Source of the DNA: Paenibacillus sp. KS-LC4
GTDB taxonomy: Bacteria > Bacillota > Bacilli > Paenibacillales > Paenibacillaceae
Length of the DNA: 64,000 nucleotides
Direction: 5' to 3'
NCBI RefSeq assembly: GCF_036894955.1
Contig: NZ_CP145905.1
Coordinates: forward strand, 937,501-1,001,500
The position numbers and the translations under genes were made by a program. Shown one piece after another: positions 44,342 to 52,788 of the stretch (position 1 is the stretch's first letter; each line of letters opens with the position of its first letter). Under the pieces are notes generated by a model. It was not told where the DNA came from. It worked only from the letters and a program-made list of their open reading frames with translations, and did no database searches.

Positions 44342-45877
44342 ATGAGAAGGATAACAACGATGATTAGCTTGGTCCTCATCCTTGGCTTGGTGCTGAGCGC
44401 ATGTGGCGGGGGCAACACGGGCAGCAATGGAGAAGCGGGCGCAGGCACAGCAGGCGCTACAAACGCAGGGGGCAATACAGATGCAGCGGCAGAGCTTACG
44501 GTGGCTTACGTAACGTTTGGCAATACGCCTACTGACCTGCAAGCGGTACAGGACGAGCTGAACAAGCTGACTAAAGAAAAAATTAATGCAACGGTGAAGC
44601 TGCTTCCAATCGGTATTGGCGCATGGAATCAGCAAATGAACCTCATGCTTACGAGCAATGAGAAGCTCGATCTCATTGTAACGGGCAGCAGCGCAACGTT
44701 TGGTTATGCACCGCAAGTGGCGAAGGGACAGCTGCTTCCGCTTGATGATCTGCTGGAGCAGTACGGACAGGGCATTAAATCGGCAGTTGGAGAGGATTTT
44801 ATTAAAGCGAGCAGCATTGGCGGCAAAATATATGCTGTGCCCTCGATTCGCGATTTGGCGGTCAATTATGGCGTGCTGATCCGCAAGGATCTGGCTGATA
44901 AATACGGTATCGACGCTTCCAAGATTAACTCGCTGGACGCATTGGAAGGCATGATGAAGACGCTGAAAGAGAACGAGCCGAACATGGCCGCTATATCTCC
45001 GGGATCGGCTGGGCAATCCATTGCTGATTACCTGCAAAAGCTTGATAAATTAGGAGATGGCTACGGTGTTCTGCTTAACAATGGACAGAATGATTTAAAA
45101 GTCGTCAACTACTTCGAAACGCCAGAATATGCGGAGCTGCTTAAACGCATTCGCGGCTGGTATCAAGCGGGTTATATTTTGAAGGATGCAGCGACGAACA
45201 AGGAAGGCATCGCGGATTTGATTAAAGCAGGGCGTACAGCTGCGTATGTGGCGAACCTTAAGCCGGGCATCGAGATGCAGGAATCGCGTATTGTAGGTAC
45301 GACCATCGTAAAAGGTGAAATCACGGCTCCGGTCGCCAAAACAGAAACGGTAACTAACATTATGTGGGGCATTCCGCGCAATGCGACGAGTCCTGAAGCC
45401 TCCATGAAGTTTCTGAACCTGATGTACAGCGACAAGGATGTTATTAACATGCTGGACTGGGGCATTGAAGGCAAGCATTATGTAAAAACGGATAAAGAAA
45501 ACATCATTAAATATGCGGATGGCGTAGATGCCAACAATAGCGGCTACAACCCGAATACAGGCTGGTTGTTCGGTAATCAGTTCATGTCCTACTCCTTTGA
45601 AGGGGACAACCCGGATATTTGGAAAGAAACGGATGAATTCAATAAAAACGCAACGAAATCCAAAGCACTAGGCTTTACCTTCGATTCTGCGTCAGTGAAG
45701 ACGGAATTTGCTTCGGTAACGAATGTTGTGAATCAATACAAGCTCGGTCTGGAAACAGGCACACTTGATCCGGAGAAAACACTGCCCGACTTTATCTCCA
45801 AGCTGAAGGCAGCGGGCATCGACAAAATCATTGCAGAAAAACAGAAGCAGCTTGATGCATGGGCGGCAGCGAAATAA
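44342..45877 (+). CDS. Sugar ABC transporter substrate-binding lipoprotein (LplA/YtcQ type)
   Basis: 511-residue lipoprotein. Signal peptide ending LGLVLSACGGG (lipidated Cys near residue 21), then a Gly/Ala/Thr-rich linker and the mature domain (AELTVAYVTFGNTPTDLQAV, EKLDLIVTGSSATFGYAP). The C-terminal half has the DUF3502-like part typical of binding proteins that serve LplB/YtcP permeases. The matching permeases are not adjacent but at 52789 and 53785, 6.9 kb away. GGGGGA site before the ATG. Controlled by P2. Confidence 0.94.
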   Translation: MRRITTMISLVLILGLVLSACGGGNTGSNGEAGAGTAGATNAGGNTDAAAELTVAYVTFGNTPTDLQAVQDELNKLTKEKINATVKLLPIGIGAWNQQMNLMLTSNEKLDLIVTGSSATFGYAPQVAKGQLLPLDDLLEQYGQGIKSAVGEDFIKASSIGGKIYAVPSIRDLAVNYGVLIRKDLADKYGIDASKINSLDALEGMMKTLKENEPNMAAISPGSAGQSIADYLQKLDKLGDGYGVLLNNGQNDLKVVNYFETPEYAELLKRIRGWYQAGYILKDAATNKEGIADLIKAGRTAAYVANLKPGIEMQESRIVGTTIVKGEITAPVAKTETVTNIMWGIPRNATSPEASMKFLNLMYSDKDVINMLDWGIEGKHYVKTDKENIIKYADGVDANNSGYNPNTGWLFGNQFMSYSFEGDNPDIWKETDEFNKNATKSKALGFTFDSASVKTEFASVTNVVNQYKLGLETGTLDPEKTLPDFISKLKAAGIDKIIAEKQKQLDAWAAAK

Positions 45878-45924
45878 AACAGTATAGCAGACTGCTGCTA
45901 CAGAGCAGGCTGACGTAACGACAG

Positions 45925-45970
45925 CAACCGCCAATCCTCCTCGTGTGGGTTGGCGGTTGTTTGTATTTTT
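45925..45970 (+). terminator. Terminator of the binding lipoprotein gene
   Basis: Stem GCAACCGCCAA with TTGGCGGTTG, partly extended, followed by a T-rich tract. Confidence 0.75.
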
Positions 45971-46012
45971 ATGATGGCGCATGAGTAACGGGCTGGCGGT
46001 ATATCCCCTGCC

Positions 46013-47095
46013 TTAGTCTTCGATTTCCAGACCGATCCCGAGCTCCCGAGCTTTTTGCACCCAATAGTCAGCTGTTGCAATATCAAAGACGGCCATTCCC
46101 ATGGGGCAAAATAAAACAGGCTCAGCCGGATCGAAGCCAGCAAGCGCGCTTCGGCAAACGACATCGGCAAGCGAGCGGGTACCCTCTTTTACCAGCCCCC
46201 GCTCCTTATGCAGCAGCTCAATATCGGTATTTTCTCGGCATACCTCATCCCAGTCATCGACGACGATGGCGGTTACGCCGTTCAAGGCAGAGGAGGCATA
46301 GTCGCGCAGCGAGACGTCCAGCAGCAGGCTGCCCGGAAGCGGAGGCAGATGAATGTAGCGCCTGTCGCTTACCGTACAAGTAATAATGACGTTGCAGCGG
46401 CTGTACAACTGCTCCCAACTGTCTGCCACCTTCGTTCGTCCAAGCAATTCGACCTTTTTACGAGCGCCGATAGCATCGGTTGCGGCATCGGCAGTAGTAT
46501 CGGTTGCGGTATCGGTTGCGACAGCTGCGGAGAGGTCGCTAGCCTCCAGCTCAACACCGCGAATATCATAAACATACGCTTCATCAATTGTTTCTCCGAA
46601 CAACTGCGCGCACATGTCGTAATGCAGCTGTCCAACCGGGCCGAAGCCGATAATGCCCAGCCTTATGCGATGCGTACTGCTTGAATGCTGAACGCTGCGC
46701 GCATGTAAATAATGGCGAAGCAGCACGGCGCTAACCGCAGCTGTCCGTGCCGCGCTTGGCAGCGATGCATGGACAATCGCATAAGGCTTGCCTGTATCTG
46801 CATCATTCAGCACCAGCAGGCTGTGCGCTCTGGGCAGCCCGATTTGGAGGTTGCCGGGAAAGCTGGCAATCCATTTGATGCCTGCTGTGTGCATGCTGCC
46901 GCCTACATAGGCGGGCATAGCGATGATTCGGTTTGCCGCCTTGTTTGCCGCTTTGCCGCCGTATCGCAAATAAGGCTTTACCGGCTGGGCATAATCTCCG
47001 CTGTCCATCACATGCACCGCATTTTCAATGCGATCCGCCAGCTCCTGCCAATGGAGTCCAACGGCATGAATATGTTTTTCACCAAGGTAAATCAC
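46013..47095 (-). CDS. sbnB: 2,3-diaminopropionate biosynthesis protein SbnB
   Basis: 360-residue ornithine-cyclodeaminase-family NAD-dependent dehydrogenase. SbnB oxidatively cleaves N-(1-amino-1-carboxy-2-ethyl)-glutamate to 2,3-diaminopropionate plus 2-oxoglutarate. Visible: substrate-binding KPYLRYGGKAANKAANRII, GIKWIASFPGN, and the Rossmann motif GIIGFGPVGQLH. A low-complexity Thr/Ala/Asp insertion (TDTATDTTADAATDA) lies in the NAD domain, outside known motifs. The start is set at GTG 47095: AAGGAG lies upstream and the GTG overlaps the sbnA stop as GTGA; a longer start at 47137 has no site. Last gene of a three-gene minus-strand operon. Confidence 0.9.
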   Translation of the reverse strand: MIYLGEKHIHAVGLHWQELADRIENAVHVMDSGDYAQPVKPYLRYGGKAANKAANRIIAMPAYVGGSMHTAGIKWIASFPGNLQIGLPRAHSLLVLNDADTGKPYAIVHASLPSAARTAAVSAVLLRHYLHARSVQHSSSTHRIRLGIIGFGPVGQLHYDMCAQLFGETIDEAYVYDIRGVELEASDLSAAVATDTATDTTADAATDAIGARKKVELLGRTKVADSWEQLYSRCNVIITCTVSDRRYIHLPPLPGSLLLDVSLRDYASSALNGVTAIVVDDWDEVCRENTDIELLHKERGLVKEGTRSLADVVCRSALAGFDPAEPVLFCPMGMAVFDIATADYWVQKARELGIGLEIED

Positions 47096-48060
47096 GCGCG
47101 TTCTCCTTCCCAACGGAGAAATTGCTGCTGCACCCAAGCATCATTGTAGACGGTGTCCATGTAACGCTCGCCGCGGTCATGCAAAATAACAGCACAGACA
47201 GAACTATCGGGCAGCTCATGCATCATCGACTGAAGGGCAAAAATAACGGCGCCGGACGATGGCCCGGCCAAAATCGCCTCTTGCTTCACCAGCATTCGGC
47301 AGCCTGCAACCATATCGGCATCGTTAACCTTTATCGCATAATCCATAAAGCGGCTTTGGCCGAATGGAGGAACGATGCCAGCCCCAAGGCCGGGAAACAG
47401 CCTGCTTCCGCTGACTCCGCCCAAAATAATGCTGCCCGCCGCATCAACCGCTACGATTTTCGTATCCAGCTTATGGTCGCGGGCATACAGCGCACAGCCG
47501 AGCATCGTGCCGCAGGTGCTGATACCGCCAATGACATAATCTACACGGCCAAGTGCGGCCGTGATTTCCTGCATGGTGCCTTCATAATGCGACAAGTAAT
47601 TATGTTCATTGTTGTATTGATTCGGCCAGTAGCTGCCCGGAATGTCAGAAAGCAGCTGTTGAACGCGGTTCAGCCTGGCAGGCAGAAACTCGCCTGTATC
47701 CGGGTCTGGCTCCTCAACGAGCTCAATGTCGGCACCGTAAGCGCGCATAATGCGGATGTTTTGCTGCGTCGTTCTAGGGTCTACGACGCTAATAAACCGC
47801 ATGCCGAGATAGGAGCAGATCGCAGCGAGGCTGATGGCCATATTGCCCGAGCTGGATTCAATGATGACAGAGCCGGGCCCGATGCGTCCCTGCTCCAACG
47901 CCGCAGTAATGATGCGGGCGGCGGAGCGATCCTTCGCGCTGCCATTCGGGTTAAGCATTTCCAGCTTGGCATGAACGGTTATGCCGCGATCATTCGCAAA
48001 CAGCTTTGACAGCTGAACGAGCGGCGTCTGACCGATACAAGAAAGCCAATCTATTCCCAT
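47092..48060 (-). CDS. sbnA: 2,3-diaminopropionate biosynthesis protein SbnA
   Basis: 322-residue PLP enzyme of the cysteine synthase fold that joins O-phosphoserine and glutamate to give the SbnB substrate. PLP Lys in NPNGSAKDRSA near residue 45, the phosphate/substrate loop ESSSGNMAIS, GGISTCGTMLG and AGPSSGAV are visible. The AKDRSA motif is the SbnA version of the cysteine synthase SVKDR. Ends in a GTGA overlap with sbnB. AGGAGG is present but 12 bases from the ATG. Confidence 0.9.
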   Translation of the reverse strand: MGIDWLSCIGQTPLVQLSKLFANDRGITVHAKLEMLNPNGSAKDRSAARIITAALEQGRIGPGSVIIESSSGNMAISLAAICSYLGMRFISVVDPRTTQQNIRIMRAYGADIELVEEPDPDTGEFLPARLNRVQQLLSDIPGSYWPNQYNNEHNYLSHYEGTMQEITAALGRVDYVIGGISTCGTMLGCALYARDHKLDTKIVAVDAAGSIILGGVSGSRLFPGLGAGIVPPFGQSRFMDYAIKVNDADMVAGCRMLVKQEAILAGPSSGAVIFALQSMMHELPDSSVCAVILHDRGERYMDTVYNDAWVQQQFLRWEGERA

Positions 48061-48076
48061 GGGCGATTAGCGCCTC

Positions 48077-49297
48077 CTAAAAATAAAGTTTTTTCGATTT
48101 GACCGCTCCCCGCTCGAGCGTCTCATCCTCCGCTGCGCGCGTCACCACGATGCCGGAAAGCATGCGACCCCGAATCATTTGGCCAATCGCTTCGATTTTT
48201 TGCTCAATGGCTTGCTGTATAACGGCAAGTCCGTCATCGTCCAATCTTTTGCTGCGAATGTGAATAGACAGCTTATTATGCTGCAGCCGGACGCGCAGCT
48301 CAGCGTCGCTGACGAATTGCTGGACGACGCTTTCGATGTCGTAGAGGCTTATTTTTTCCCCGTGCTTCAGGTCGGCTCCAATCCGTTTCGAGATACAGCT
48401 GAACGTTTGCCTTACCTGTCCATCAATGATGAGCGTGCCGAAATCCCTAACCACGTCGTAGGTGACATAACGCACGGCGGGAAACAGGGTACGCTTGAAT
48501 GACGTAAGCACAAGCACGGCCTCATTGTCCTCCAGCGCATCGAAGCTTACATCTATTTCGTCAGCGCGGAGCGCTTCGGCATGGATGCCGTCATCTAGGA
48601 CATAAACGCTATGCTCATGAGAGTAGGAAGCAATGGCGCCAATCTCGATGGAGCCGTAGGTGTCGAGAATATCATGAGTGCTGATGCCGAACCGCGCAGC
48701 CATGTTCGCCTGCCAGGCTGGCGGAGCAATTTCCCCGACTATAATTATTTTCTGTATGCCGAAGGCCCGCGGATCTGGAGCAGCGAAAGCAATGGCATCG
48801 AGAATAGAAGGCATCGTATACAGCAGCTGCGGGCGAAAAGCGGCGAGGCGCTGGATATGCTCCTCTATTGGCAGGGCGAAGGAAAGCGAGTCTGCTTGGA
48901 AGCCAAGCTGCTGAAAAATCGTAATGGCTGTGCTAGCCGCATGTCCTGTTCCCATATCGGCCAGCGCCCTTGTAACAACGGCTGGGCCCCTTGCCAGCCA
49001 CTCTCGGAAGCAAGCCGCCTTGCTGGCGATGTATTGCTCATCATCCTCCGGCGAATAATAAATCGCTTTGCGTATGCCGGAGGATGTTCCCGACGTACGG
49101 TACACGGAAAGCCTGGCCTCTGTCCGCAGCTCCTGTGTGAAATAATGCTGCTCCAACCTGTCCGCGGTCATAAGCGGCAGCTCTGGCAGTACAGCGGCGT
49201 TCAGTTCAATGCCCCGCTCAGCAAGCAGCTCTCCATACCAAGGATGAAAATGGCAAACAAGAGCAAGCTGCTGCTGAAGCATCTGTCTAAGCTCCAT
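48077..49297 (-). CDS. Adenylate-forming ligase (PaaK/F390-synthetase-like)
   Basis: 406-residue AMP-forming ligase of the phenylacetate-CoA ligase/coenzyme F390 synthetase group. ATP-binding loop YRTSGTSSGIRKA near residue 67, ILDTYGSIEIGAIA near 210, and VYVLDDGIHAE; the C-terminal AMP-binding lobe ends KSKKLYF with the conserved-type Lys. 16 bases upstream of sbnA on the same strand, so probably it activates or condenses 2,3-diaminopropionate or attaches it to an acceptor. No carrier-protein gene is visible. Acceptor unknown. Confidence 0.82.
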   Translation of the reverse strand: MELRQMLQQQLALVCHFHPWYGELLAERGIELNAAVLPELPLMTADRLEQHYFTQELRTEARLSVYRTSGTSSGIRKAIYYSPEDDEQYIASKAACFREWLARGPAVVTRALADMGTGHAASTAITIFQQLGFQADSLSFALPIEEHIQRLAAFRPQLLYTMPSILDAIAFAAPDPRAFGIQKIIIVGEIAPPAWQANMAARFGISTHDILDTYGSIEIGAIASYSHEHSVYVLDDGIHAEALRADEIDVSFDALEDNEAVLVLTSFKRTLFPAVRYVTYDVVRDFGTLIIDGQVRQTFSCISKRIGADLKHGEKISLYDIESVVQQFVSDAELRVRLQHNKLSIHIRSKRLDDDGLAVIQQAIEQKIEAIGQMIRGRMLSGIVVTRAAEDETLERGAVKSKKLYF

Positions 49298-49462
49298 GTA
49301 TGTCTATGCCTCCTAACTAACGTACTTAACAAACATCCTGACAGGTTGCCTTAATTAAGCATATGAAGCCGCTGCATGATGGTTCGTTCTATGCCGACAG
49401 CGGCCTACAACCATTTTCAAAAAGGTTCGTATGCTAATAGGAGAATAGAATGGAGGGGTAAA

Positions 49463-50317
49463 GTGACGAGGAGCAGGAAGCTATCGAAGGGGCTGCGTGC
49501 GAGAAGTAGCGGCCGCAAAGGAAGCATCAGTGTGAAGAGCAAGCGGCGGATAATCGGAGATAAGTGGAGCAAAACGATCGCAATGCGGAAGGACCTGACG
49601 CTGAACAAGCACATCCCGCAGACGAAGCTGGCGACCAAGGACAGCCTGCGCAGCATGCTGAAGCAATATAGCATGGTCTATGTGAAGCCTTCGCGGGGCT
49701 CGCAGGGACGCGGGGTCATGAAGATGGAGAAGCTGGGGGCGAAGTATACGTATCAATTAGGCTCGAAAAAATCGACCTTTACCACGTACGCTGCAGCCTA
49801 CCGTTCGATTCATAAGGAAATGAAGGGGAAGCGGTATTTGGTGCAAAAGGGCATTCGCTTGCTGAAGCATAAAGGGCGCCGCTTCGATATTCGGCTTATG
49901 GTGCAGCGCACGCCGCAGGGCGGCTGGGCCGCGACCGGGACGCTTGGCAGAGCGGCCAAGCCGGGCAAAATTGTAACCAATGGCAGCCAAGGCGGATCGA
50001 TTTATTCGACTGAGCAAGTGCTTAAGTCACATGCTGGCCCAGCCGGGCGCCGGAAATTGCTGAAAAGCATGGATCGGCTTGGCCTTCGCACAGCGCGGCT
50101 GCTGCGAGGTATTTCTCCCGGCATTAAGGAGCTGGGCCTCGACTTTGCCATTGATGCGAAGCTGAAGCCATGGATTCTTGAGGTGAATACCGTGCCGGCC
50201 GTTTGCCCGTTCTCGCTGCTTGCCGATCAGTCCATGCTGCGCCGTATTGTCCGCTATGGCAAAGCCTACGGAAAAACCTACCAGCTGAAATGCACCAAGG
50301 CGAAGCGCGGTAAATAA
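49463..50317 (+). CDS. YheC/YheD-type ATP-grasp protein
   Basis: 284-residue protein with ATP-grasp features: a strongly basic N-terminal region, SMVYVKPSRGSQGRGVMKM (ATP-binding Lys), YLVQKGIRLL, RRFDIRLMVQR, and GLDFAIDAKLKPWILEVNTVP (metal ligands). It matches the YheC/YheD family found around spore coat genes in Bacillales. GTG start at 49463 with GGAGGGG upstream; the longer reading from 49376 lacks a site. Divergent from the diaminopropionate operon, so a joint role (amino acid ligation) is possible but unproven. Confidence 0.8.
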   Translation: MTRSRKLSKGLRARSSGRKGSISVKSKRRIIGDKWSKTIAMRKDLTLNKHIPQTKLATKDSLRSMLKQYSMVYVKPSRGSQGRGVMKMEKLGAKYTYQLGSKKSTFTTYAAAYRSIHKEMKGKRYLVQKGIRLLKHKGRRFDIRLMVQRTPQGGWAATGTLGRAAKPGKIVTNGSQGGSIYSTEQVLKSHAGPAGRRKLLKSMDRLGLRTARLLRGISPGIKELGLDFAIDAKLKPWILEVNTVPAVCPFSLLADQSMLRRIVRYGKAYGKTYQLKCTKAKRGK

Positions 50318-50399
50318 GCGATGGGCGCTGCCTGTGTGCGAAGCGAAGAGTTTGCGCCGAAATAAAGTGCAGCTTATTTCCTCGCTGCTCCTAGGCTAA

Positions 50400-50438
50400 G
50401 GCCTTGCGCCAGAAAAGAGAAGGCGCAAGGCCAGCTTT
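50400..50438 (+). terminator. Terminator of the ATP-grasp gene
   Basis: Perfect 11-bp GC-rich stem (GGCCTTGCGCC at 50400-50410, complement at 50422-50432) followed by AGCTTTT. Confidence 0.75.
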
Positions 50439-50477
50439 TGAAGGGTTCGTCGCATTTTTCGCATGTATAAAGGTGGT

Positions 50478-51377
50478 TTACTTGAACGCATATTCATGCT
50501 CAAAACGATTGATAAAATAATCCATTACCGGAGCATTTGGACGGCTCTTAGCCCGAACCCAGCCAAAATGGACGGGCTGCTGAAAAAAATCTTCAATTTC
50601 CAGCATTGCAAATTGCCGGATCGTTTCGTTGGCATTTTGCCTAAAGGAATAGTCATGGCCGATTGAAACAGCCAGTCCCTCCAGCAATGCGCTTTGAATG
50701 GCAACATCGTAATCGGTTCGAAACAACACCTCCACGGGCCCGTGCTGCCTAGTGAAATCAAGGATAAACTGGTCGACATGATCATCCTTGTACAGGACGA
50801 AAGGGTATTGCCGCAATTCCTCCGGCGATATGGAAGCGCGTGAGGCAAGCGGAGATTGCGCGCCAACGAGCGCGACCATTTTGCCCTTGCATAGCGAATG
50901 AAACGAGAGACCCTCTATCGGCAGCTTGTCTTCCCGCATCGCAATCATGCCGAGATCAGCCAGCCCCTCCCGCACGCTGCCAAGCGTACTTAATGAGCCG
51001 TCCTCAGAGACCTCGATGTGAAGAGCGGGATGCTCCTTTTTTAGCCAAGCGATTACTTTAACCATCGTCTTCATTTGGGCGGGCATCGTGGACAGGCGCA
51101 GCTCGCCGCTTAGGCTGCTCAGTCTGCTCGCAGCTTCTAGTCGAATTTCCTCAATCATTTTGGCTGCTTCATGCACTTTTTTAATAATGGATGCTGCTTC
51201 TGCGGTAGGCAAAGTGCCGCTTCGTGCACGTTTGAACAGCTTTAGCCCCAGCTCCTTCTCCAGACTAGAGAGGGATTGGCTAAGCGCAGATTGGGAAATA
51301 TGAAGATTCGCTGCTGCTTCAGACAACGATTTGGATTTGCTTAATTCGACGACATACATCAACTGCTCAAGGTTCAT
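50478..51377 (-). CDS. LysR-family transcriptional regulator
   Basis: 299-residue regulator with N-terminal winged HTH (SLSEAAANLHISQSALSQSL SSLEKELG given in two parts) and a periplasmic-binding-like effector domain (GELRLSTMPAQMKTMV onwards). AAAGGGAG site before the ATG. Divergent from the butanediol dehydrogenase gene with a 135-base shared control region containing a T-N11-A palindrome. It probably regulates that gene; AlsR-like control by acetate or acetoin is one possibility from context only. Confidence 0.93.
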   Translation of the reverse strand: MNLEQLMYVVELSKSKSLSEAAANLHISQSALSQSLSSLEKELGLKLFKRARSGTLPTAEAASIIKKVHEAAKMIEEIRLEAASRLSSLSGELRLSTMPAQMKTMVKVIAWLKKEHPALHIEVSEDGSLSTLGSVREGLADLGMIAMREDKLPIEGLSFHSLCKGKMVALVGAQSPLASRASISPEELRQYPFVLYKDDHVDQFILDFTRQHGPVEVLFRTDYDVAIQSALLEGLAVSIGHDYSFRQNANETIRQFAMLEIEDFFQQPVHFGWVRAKSRPNAPVMDYFINRFEHEYAFK

Positions 51378-51394
51378 AGGTCGCTCCCTTTACA

Positions 51395-51407
51395 TAAGTA
51401 TCACTTA
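51395..51407. promoter_or_regulatory. LysR-type T-N11-A box
   Basis: TAAGT-ATC-ACTTA, a 13-base palindrome fitting the T-N11-A rule, 18 bases from the LysR start and in the shared divergent region. Confidence 0.5.
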
Positions 51408-51471
51408 ATTAAATGTAAGTATAATTAATTATATTTAATTATATAACAGGAGTACAATAACGGTAAGACAA

Positions 51472-51485
51472 TATAAGCGCTATCA
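51472..51485 (+). promoter_or_regulatory. Candidate CcpA cre site
   Basis: TATAAGCGCTATCA matches the cre consensus TGWAANCGNTNWCA at 13 of 14 positions (second base A instead of G), 28 bases before the dehydrogenase start, where binding would interfere with transcription. Confidence 0.5.
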
Positions 51486-51512
51486 TTTTATTGCTAAAGG
51501 AGATGTAGTTGT

Positions 51513-52559
51513 ATGAAAGCTGCTGTTATTTATGGGGCTAAAGATGTCCGTATCGAAAATGTGAACGAGCCTGCGGCTGCTGCGGGCCAAGTGAAAATAA
51601 AGGTGGAATGGGCCGGAATTTGCGGAAGCGACCTGCATGCCTACCATTATGGGCTAGGCGTATCGGCTGAGCCTCATCCCGTAACAGGACGCGGTCTTCC
51701 GCTTGTGCTGGGCCATGAATTCGCTGGTGTTGTAACCGAGCTTGGCGAGGGTGTAACGAATTTGGCTGTTGGAGATCGCGTAGCTGTAGAGCCAATCGTG
51801 TATGCCGAGGATGATTATTATGTACAGCGCGGCAAGTATAACCTGGCTAGTCCGTTTGCTTTTCTTGGCTTGCAGGATGATGGCGGTTTTGCCCAATATG
51901 CAATCGCAAATGCGAGCAAAGCTCATAAGCTTCCAAGCAATGTTTCACTTGAAGAAGGGGCATTAATGGAGCCGACTGCTGTAACGGTTCATGCCGTTAA
52001 GGAAAGCCAGCTGAAAATAGGGGACTCGGTCGTCGTGTATGGCGCTGGCCCAATTGGTCTTCTAACGATTATGGCGGCCAAAGCTGCTGGAGCCGCAAGC
52101 GTTATTGCCGTTGATATTTCCCCTGAACGTCTCAGCAAAGCGCTTGAGGTCGGAGCGAGCTCGGTTGTGAACAGCTTGGAAGCAGATGCAACGACAGAGA
52201 TTTTGGCAGAGCATGTAAATGGCGTTGATGTGGCCTTTGAGGCGGCAGGCGCTCAGGCTACATTCACAAGTGCGCTGGAAGTCATCAAAAAAGGCGGACA
52301 GCTGCTCATTATTGCCGGCTATGCCAGCCCCGTTACTTTAGATGTGAACAGCATTTTGGTGAAGGAGATATCAATTAAAACCTCGCTAGCCTACCATCAT
52401 ATTTTCCCAGAGGTCATCGCGATGGTGTCTTCGGGCCGCCTTGATGTGAAGAAGGTCATTACGAAAAAAATCAAGCTGGACAACCTCGTTGAGGAAGGTC
52501 TGGAGCTGCTCATCAAAGACAAAGCGCAGGCGAAAATTTTGATTGATACACAATCCTAA
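51513..52559 (+). CDS. bdhA: (R,R)-butanediol dehydrogenase / zinc alcohol dehydrogenase
   Basis: 348-residue medium-chain zinc dehydrogenase. Catalytic zinc ligands Cys in GICGSDLHAY near residue 37, His-Glu in GHEFAG near 70 and Glu in LMEPTAVTVHAV near 152; NAD motif VYGAGPIGLL near 175. The usual structural-zinc four-Cys lobe is absent (EDDYYVQRGKYNL instead), as in Bacillus BdhA, which supports butanediol/acetoin as substrates over threonine. AAAGGAGA site. Possibly controlled by the LysR protein and CcpA. Confidence 0.85.
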   Translation: MKAAVIYGAKDVRIENVNEPAAAAGQVKIKVEWAGICGSDLHAYHYGLGVSAEPHPVTGRGLPLVLGHEFAGVVTELGEGVTNLAVGDRVAVEPIVYAEDDYYVQRGKYNLASPFAFLGLQDDGGFAQYAIANASKAHKLPSNVSLEEGALMEPTAVTVHAVKESQLKIGDSVVVYGAGPIGLLTIMAAKAAGAASVIAVDISPERLSKALEVGASSVVNSLEADATTEILAEHVNGVDVAFEAAGAQATFTSALEVIKKGGQLLIIAGYASPVTLDVNSILVKEISIKTSLAYHHIFPEVIAMVSSGRLDVKKVITKKIKLDNLVEEGLELLIKDKAQAKILIDTQS

Positions 52560-52573
52560 TTCGATTATTGAAA

Positions 52574-52630
52574 ACAAATAGGCTGTTCCACAGGTCATGC
52601 AAATGAACCTTGGAACAGCCTATTTGTTTT
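52574..52630 (+). terminator. Terminator of bdhA
   Basis: 17-bp perfect stem (52574-52590 with 52611-52627) followed by TTTT; long 20-base loop. Confidence 0.88.
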
Positions 52631-52671
52631 GGCTAGCATGAGGCTTTCAATGGCGGGGCACGCAGCAGGAG

Positions 52672-52737
52672 CGTCGTAATAGTGCAAATGAGAAGTCGTC
52701 TGAGCGGTAGAGGGCGCAATGGCGCATGCACTATCAT
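52672..52737 (+). promoter_or_regulatory. AraC-type operator and promoter P3 (permease operon)
   Basis: Direct repeats CGTCGT-N6-GCA (core from 52672) and AGTCGT-N6-GGT (core from 52694), 22 bp apart, then TATCAT at 52732-52737, 32 bases after the nearer TCGT. Same architecture as P1 and P2. Confidence 0.68.
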
Positions 52738-52788
52738 CAAAGTATAAGACAGCGACAAGCTCATGCGGAAGAAAGAAGGGGTTCTCCT

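Noticed and set aside
47096-47137. N-terminal extension of SbnB
   Set aside because: It overlaps sbnA without a ribosome site, whereas GTG 47095 has AAGGAG and a GTGA overlap.
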